From Chytridium lagenaria (Eukaryota > Chytridiomycota > Chytridiomycetes > Chytridiales > Chytridiaceae): a stretch of 64,000 nucleotides of DNA. The stretch spans positions 1-64,000 of the forward strand of contig JAHLKC010000072.1 of assembly GCA_025449115.1 (NCBI GenBank), given 5' to 3'. Shown here one piece after another: positions 58,369 to 64,000 of the stretch. Position numbers and translations under genes: made by a program. Position 1 is the first letter of the stretch, and every line of letters starts with the position of its first letter. The notes below the pieces were generated by a model. The model was not told the DNA's origin. It worked only from the letters and a program-made list of their open reading frames with translations, and made no database searches.

Positions 58369-59858
58369 ATGGTTCTTATCAAATCACTCATTGCCCTTGT
58401 GGCATGCACATCCACGCTCGTTTCCGGGCTTCCTACTTTGTTTGGGAAGAGTTACAGGAATCAGAAGGTGTACCGTTTCAACGTCACCTCTGACGAGCAG
58501 GCGGCTGTTCTTCAGAATCTGGTTGAGGTAAGTCAACATTGCCATCTATTTTCTTTCTACACCCTGCCATCTATTCTCTTTCTACACCCTGCCATTCAGC
58601 TTCCACATCTTTGGCAAGTTACGTTGGAGCTAACGATGTTTCGCACAGACTCTTGATCTCGACAACTGGAGCCACGGCTACAAGGGTCTCGTTGACATTC
58701 GTGTCGCCGACGCTGACGTTGCTTCCCTCAAGACAAAGCTGTTTGACGTTATCCCCAGCAGCGTCTTCATCCCCGATATCCAAGCCAACATTGACGTTGA
58801 GCGTCTTCATCTTCAAAAGAACTCGTTCGCTCTTGAGGCTGCCATCAAGGCCAACCCGTCGGCTTTTGCTGAGCTCGCTGCTCCCGCCATTTTCAATGAT
58901 TACCAGAGCACCGCGACCTATGCTACTTTCCTTGCTGGTCTTCCTGGAGTCACGCAATTCACTTTGGGAACCACTTTCCTGGGATCAAGCATTCCAGGCT
59001 TCAAATTTGGTACTGGTCCAAGTCCATCGTCTTCCATGGTGGCATTCACGCTCGGTATGATTTTACTGTTATCCTTTTTCCTAACCCCCCCTCTCGTTGT
59101 TTTATCCTACATCCGAATCTAATACATTATCTTCCATTCTTCTAGTGAGTGGATCAGTCCCGCTGTCACCACCTACCTCGCCAACTACCTCGCCACCGAC
59201 CCCGCCGCTGCCACCCTCCGCAGCAAATTCACCTTCCACGTGATCCCCGTCCTCAACGTCGACGGGTACGCTTATACCCGTTCCAACGATCGTCTCTGGC
59301 GCAAAAACCGTCAACCCAACACAGGCTCCACCTGCTCGGCACAGATCCCAACCGTAACTTTGGTGTCGGATGGTTCCTCCCCGGAGCCTCCAGCAGCAAA
59401 TGTTCCGACACTTACTATGGTACCTCTGCCTTCTCCACGAACGAAGCCCAAAGCCATCTCCCAATTACATCACGTCTCTGGCAATGTTGTTTCGTACATT
59501 GATTTTCACGCTTACTCGCAACTCTGGATGTTCCCTAACGGCTACTCTTGCACAGTCAAGGTCAGGATTTTGCTATCCTCAAGGCAGGTGGTGACCAGGC
59601 CGTTGCGGCGCTCAAGGCTGTCAGTGGAAGATTTTCAAGAATGGAGATGTCTGCAACACCATCTATCAGGCTTCTGGATCGTCAGTGGATTGGGTGTACA
59701 ACACGGCAAAAGTGACTTACACTTACACTGTGGAGCTTCGGGATACTGGAACTTATGGTTTCCAGCTTCCTGCTAGTCAGATTGTTCCGTCTGGACTTGA
59801 GACTCAGGCTGGTGTTGTGACGCTGTGGAACTATGTTGCTGCTCAGCTTCAACTTTAA
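58369..59858 (+). CDS. secreted zinc carboxypeptidase (M14A), frame heavily interrupted
   Basis: This paralogue of the 55.2-56.9 kb gene lacks its linker and Cys-rich module; it stops soon after the catalytic domain (QLQL, stop at 59856-59858). The ATG at 58369 opens a signal peptide (MVLIKSLIALVACTSTLVSG), with a propeptide next. Introns lie at about 58527-58648 and 59055-59145. Active-site residues can all be read: GGIHAR|EW, TDPNRNF, YIDFHAYSQLW and ELRDTGTYGFQLP. At least seven single-base gains or losses disturb the frame (about 59019, 59337, 59448, 59461, 59480, 59560, 59628), each in a run of two to four identical bases. No nonsense substitution is seen. It may be an intact gene with sequence errors or a young pseudogene; the homopolymer bias favours the former. 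Confidence 0.82.
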
Positions 59859-60797
59859 AAAGTTGGGTGGTTGTGGGGGTGTTTTTTGGGTATTTTTTTC
59901 CGGATGCAATCAAGGAATTATGTTTTGATCAGACCTCTTTATAAAAAAAAAAATGATGCTGTGACTAAAGTCGTTTTTCTCGTGTCGTTTATTGCTTTTT
60001 CAGCCCTAATACCTTGATTCGGGCATATAAATACGCGGTAAAATTTACATGATTTGCGCGTAAAATAATTGTACGGGGTCTTCATAAGCTACCGCAGAGC
60101 ACTCGCCAATATTTGATACTTTCCATTCGATATACCTCTCAGATGCTTTCAATTTCACAAATCCAACCATTTCATTGATGCTGATATCTCTTCAAACCTA
60201 CTTCTTAGGAGGAAGAATATCACATTTTTATACATCGGATAGAACCGCTATGTCGATCAAAACGTTGAAATGCATTGTATGCGTCAATTCAAACTCAACT
60301 ATAAGCTACATGTACAAACACAACGCCAGGTCTGTAAAAGCATGAAACAGAGCCACTTGGTCTAATGAACTGATCTCCTTACATAAACTTATGTTTAAAC
60401 AACGTTTATCACTAGGAAATATCTTTAAAACACGAAAAAAAAAATAAACAAACACGAGGGGGAGATAACTGGATTAATACAATAACTAAACAATTTGTTG
60501 ATAAGAACCTGAGACTCTTATACATTCCTTTTGAAAAAACAGTCATGTCTTGCAGTCACAATCACTTTCCATTACTTTTGGAGGTATACACGCGGGATTC
60601 GGACGTGATAAGATTAAAAAAACAGATAACTGGTAATGTTTGTATGTAACAATAAAGTATATGGCTAGCAACCTCATACATTATGTCGTCTCGGAAAACA
60701 TGCTCTAGTATGATCAAACAAAGCACTCTACGAATCATGTAATACACGATATCAGTTTCCTCTTATTCAACAAAATCTTCTTTATCCCAACCACACT
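59859..60797. other. intergenic region
   Basis: The stretch lies between the convergent M14 and bZIP genes and is AT-rich. No gene, RNA or notable repeat is recognised. Confidence 0.45.
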
Positions 60798-62358
60798 TTA
60801 CCCCAACAACCCCCTCATCCGTTGCTCCGTCGACACCACAACCAAAGCCCGATGCGCCTCAACAAGACGTTCCTCAAGCCTTTAATCCGTTCATTCAACG
60901 CGTTGTGACGAACATGGAGGTTGGCGGTATCGTTTTGAAGGATGGCGGTTTTGACGAGGAGAGAGGCGTTTTCGGATTCCAGGTCTTTGACGAGGGTGGT
61001 GAGGTGATCCATCTGTGGAATATAGAATTAAATAAGGTTTTGGGTGGGACAATGGGGGGTTTGGCCGATCTGGGTGGATGAAGATCGGTGAGTCATAAAA
61101 AGACTCTTTTTGTCGTCTCCCATGGAGATGAAGCAATGCTTTTTTTTTACTCCTGTCTCCACCTTGCGATGCTGTTGAATGCGCCTCCCTTACAACGTTA
61201 CTCTTTACAGTACGGCTTTGGTACCCTGCGTTTCCTCTACATCAAGAGTACCTTTTAGATGCAAGAGTAATGGAAATGGAGGTTGTGAGGGGTGGGGGAT
61301 GGGGTTTAGATAGAGATGGGAAGGATGGGAATGAATGTTGGATGGGGATAAAATGTGAGGATGATGGCGATAGTGATGGTAATGATGACGATGGATGGTC
61401 ATTTAGGGACTAGTACAGTGTAGTATAGTATAGTATAGTATAGTAGTTTGTTTTCAATCTTTTAGCGAGTGAGAGGGTGAGAAATGAGTAAGTTGGGCTC
61501 TATTACTACTAAACTACATACTAATCCTTGCAATCCTTCTTTGACGAAATATGTCATTACTAAAATGACTTACCCTCGCATTCTTACGCTCTCTCGATCT
61601 CTTGGCCGCCTCTGTGTTCCTCTTTCGTCTCGTAATCTCTTTAGCAGTCTTTGGCTTTTTCAATGTCGTGTTGCCCTTGCCTCCATTCCCTTCTTCATTG
61701 TCACTCCCTGCATCCCCATCTTGCTCCTCCTCATCATCATGTTCATCGTGTTGAAGGTCATCATGAGGTTCATGATTCATTCTTTTTACATCAACCTCCA
61801 TCGGCACAACGGCTTTCCCTCTTTGTGAATTCTTCTTGTCCTTCACCGCCCTTTTCTCCTCCACCTTTGCCAGATCATTTGACACTCGTCGTCGTTTCAG
61901 ACTTTGCGCATTGGACGACAAGATGGAGATGGTTGGAGTTTGTTCTTGATGTTGGGCGGAGGGTAGACATGGAGTGGAGTGAGGGGGTGGTGTTGACCAA
62001 AAGGTTTGAATCGAGTCGACGTGGAAGGACGGGATGTGTGGTGTTGTCGTTAATAATGTTGTTGCGAGTAAAGCGGCTGTTGTGGATGGATGGTGGTGTT
62101 GGAGGAGGGTGAGGTCAAAGTCTCCCCATGGGAGATGAGAGGAGGTAGTGGGTGGTAGTGGTAGTGGTCGTGGAGGTGGTTGTTGGACATGAAGATGAGC
62201 GGTACTGGTGGTGTTGTTGTGATGAACGGAATTAGGATCGGCGTGATCCGCGGATAGATTTGAATCGAGGTGATTGTTGATGAGTGTCATGACGGAATCA
62301 TACCCTAATTGTTGTTGTTGTTGTTGTTGTTGCTGTTGTTGCTGCTGGTTGATGTAGA

Positions 62359-62398
<40 letters not shown>

Positions 62399-62614
62399 GG
62401 TGTGGTAGTACTTGTTGAGCATATCCAAGAGTCCACTCTCTTTTTCATCACTGATCTCCAAGCTTGAAGAAGAAGTGCAGTCGTTGTCGACGTAGTTGTG
62501 GTTGGTATAGTTTCTACCGTCATCATCAGCAGTAGTAGTAGTGGTGGTGGTGGTGGTGGTGGTAGCAGGAGTAGTGGTGGTAGTGGTGGTGGTATTGCTC
62601 ATCATCATCATCAT
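60798..62614 (-). CDS. GCN4-like bZIP transcription factor with polyT, polyN and polyQ tracts
   Basis: The ATG at 62612-62614 opens a Met-run, then poly-Thr, poly-Asn (about 13) and poly-Gln (about 13) tracts coded by trinucleotide runs (62525-62600 and 62308-62400). A nuclear-type basic region (RRKRNTEAAKRSRERKNAR, about 61630-61574) has the bZIP signature NxxAAxxSR. A 561-nt GT-AG intron (61573-61013) then splits it from the zipper, which opens MDHLTTL at 61012 and has leucines at seven-residue spacing through seven heptads. After IKG (near 60884) the frame shifts: one frame gives LRNVLLRR and stops at 60815, the other gives LEERLVEAHRAL and stops at 60798; the second fits a coiled coil better. 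Family knowledge suggests homo- or heterodimer binding to TGACTCA-type sites. Confidence 0.85.
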
Positions 62615-62693
62615 CACTATTTTTAATTTATTTATTTATTTTATTTTATTATTTATTTTATTGCTTTATGATCGACGAGAATATCAAAGAGTG

Positions 62694-62724
<31 letters not shown>

Positions 62725-63047
62725 CTGATGCTGAATGTTGATGATGAGCGTCAAAAGCATAAGGTTTGAATTTGTGTCACTGCATGTGGGACAAAACCAC
62801 CTCATCCTGTTCTTTATTATTTATTTTTATTATTCATTATTCATTATTATTCTCTTTTAGTGCATATATAACCTATGGGATATGATACTACATATTTATG
62901 TACATACAAAATATTATAGAATATTGACACGGGATATGGAGTTTGTTACAACAACAACAACAAAATATATTGACAACAAGTTATCATTCATAAAATATAC
63001 ATACAGAGGGGGGGGTAACCTTGGAGACACTTTTCATTTCGTCCACT
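62615..63047. other. intergenic region
   Basis: The stretch is AT-rich, with GATGATGATGATGATG repeats at 62698-62725 and ATTATTCATTATTCATTATTA near 62825-62850. It contains the bZIP promoter and the 3' end of the serine carboxypeptidase gene. No gene is seen. Confidence 0.45.
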
Positions 63048-64000
63048 TCATCTCATGTCTCGCTTCCTCAACCCCTCACCAACCTCTGCAACCCTCACCG
63101 CAATCTCCCTCTGCACCTCCTCCTCACCTCCCCCACTTTTATCCCCCTCCCCATCCGTCAAAATACTCGTCGTCGCCGTCACCACCGCCTCACCCTCCCC
63201 CGCCTCCTGTCTCTTCCGTCTCCCCTCCCTCCACCTCTCCCAATTCCTCTCCGCCCACCCCGCATCCACCGTCACCTCCCGTCCCCGACCTCCACTCTCC
63301 ACCACCATCCTCACCAACGCCATCATCGTCATCGGTTGATCCATCCCAACAAGGTGTCCCGCTCTTTCAACCCTCACGTACGTCAAGCCCCTTGCATGTG
63401 CAACGTGACCGAGAACGTCGCTGCCGTTGCCGTACCAGGGCGTCATGGGTTGGACGCTGGGGTCTCGGAAGAACCCGCGCGCACCGTTCCAGATCATGCG
63501 GTCAAGCGATTTCTCGAGAGACGTGTGATGGAGGAGGTAGTCGTGGTCGCCAGCGTAGATAAAGACAGGGACATCGTGGGAGAGGATATAGGGAAGGACC
63601 TTTTTTAAAAAATTTAATGAATGGAGACAGGAAATAAATGAGGTGGTTTTTTTTTTAAAAAAAAAATTACCTTGACCGGAAGCGCATAATCTTCTTTTTC
63701 GGCAACCATAGCATCGTTCCGGACTTTATCGCTACACACATCCCAACTTTTTCGACCGCGGTGGTATAAGGATCAACATGGCAACGCCAACCCGCACCTG
63801 CGGGCTCTACCAAACCCCAATTTAAAAATTCCAAAAAAAAAGAAAAAAACCAAAAAAAAAACAAAAAAAAAGAACGCCTGGTATTTGTACATAACAAAGA
63901 AGGTAAAAACTCACATTAAAATACTTTCAACATATTCATCTGTTTCGGCATCGTCTCCCTACATCCCATCCCAACATGATACACACTGACACACCTCCTC
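63048..64000 (-). CDS. serine carboxypeptidase (S10), C-terminal part; gene continues beyond the window
   Basis: Three exons are visible. The one at the window edge ends at a donor after 63915 (ETDEYVESIL). The next (about 63806-63672) codes for VDPYTTAVEK and then WDVCSDKVRNDA, with a one-base break in an A-run between the two. The last (63599-63048) codes for VLPYILSHDVPVFIYAGDHD, holding the catalytic-aspartate motif YAGDHD, and AGHLVGMDQP, holding the catalytic histidine. The serine motif and signal peptide lie outside the window. The product would cleave C-terminal residues in an acidic compartment or outside the cell; whether it is a Kex1-type processing enzyme or a vacuolar CPY type cannot be told from this part. 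The tail past MDQP is long, charged and low-complexity. Confidence 0.85.

Noticed and set aside
58369..59858. Calling the plus-strand M14 gene a pseudogene
   Set aside because: All active-site residues are preserved and every break is a homopolymer indel like those in essential genes nearby, so error is the simpler explanation; left open rather than asserted.

Overview
The window is eukaryotic nuclear DNA and most likely fungal. It carries a complete RNA polymerase I second subunit gene, a gamma-tubulin complex GCP2 gene, a GCN4-like bZIP gene, lectin-tyrosinases and secreted peptidases. Genes are split by many short GT-AG introns (roughly 45-170 nt), and intergenic DNA is AT-rich. Gamma-tubulin GCP2, the tyrosinase family and LRR receptors together fit an early-diverging zoosporic fungus (chytrid-like). 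That placement is inference; no rRNA or mitochondrial marker is present.

Layout. 1-2.1 kb: repeats and an unrecognised, apparently broken gene. 2.2-7.4 kb: three copies of an about 0.8 kb repeat; two form a large inverted repeat around an AT-rich 2.5 kb core, and the copies carry tRNA T-arm/B-box-like motifs. 7.5-16 kb: two convergent receptor genes coding for LRR ectodomain, one transmembrane helix and a SAM domain. The second has about 21 LRRs, nearly one per short exon, and holds an intronless opposite-strand F-box/ankyrin gene inside an apparent intron. 16-27 kb: 240-bp tandem repeats, a polyQ C2H2 zinc-finger gene, and long stretches with nothing recognisable. 27-31.6 kb: GCP2. 32.6-35.6 kb: a disordered proline-rich protein. 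37-41.8 kb: RPA2 (RPA135). 42-44.5 kb: proline iminopeptidase head-to-head with a small membrane protein. 45.9-46.3 kb: small secreted protein. 47-53.8 kb: two tandem beta-trefoil-lectin/tyrosinase genes. 55-59.9 kb: two divergent M14 zinc carboxypeptidases. 60.8-62.6 kb: bZIP factor. 63-64 kb: 3' part of a serine carboxypeptidase that runs off the window.

How genes relate. The 42-64 kb half is rich in peptidases (proline iminopeptidase, two M14, one S10) and tyrosinases; this could be a nutrient-acquisition and wall/melanin neighbourhood, but no operon-like control is implied. The three clearest paralogous enzyme genes (both tyrosinases and the minus-strand M14) have a TATAAAAR box about 100 bp before the ATG.

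Quality warning. Almost every recognisable gene needs one or more single-base frame corrections, nearly always in a short homopolymer. This looks like uncorrected long-read indel error rather than mass pseudogenisation. Gene spans below therefore run from first to last coding base and include introns and frame breaks.
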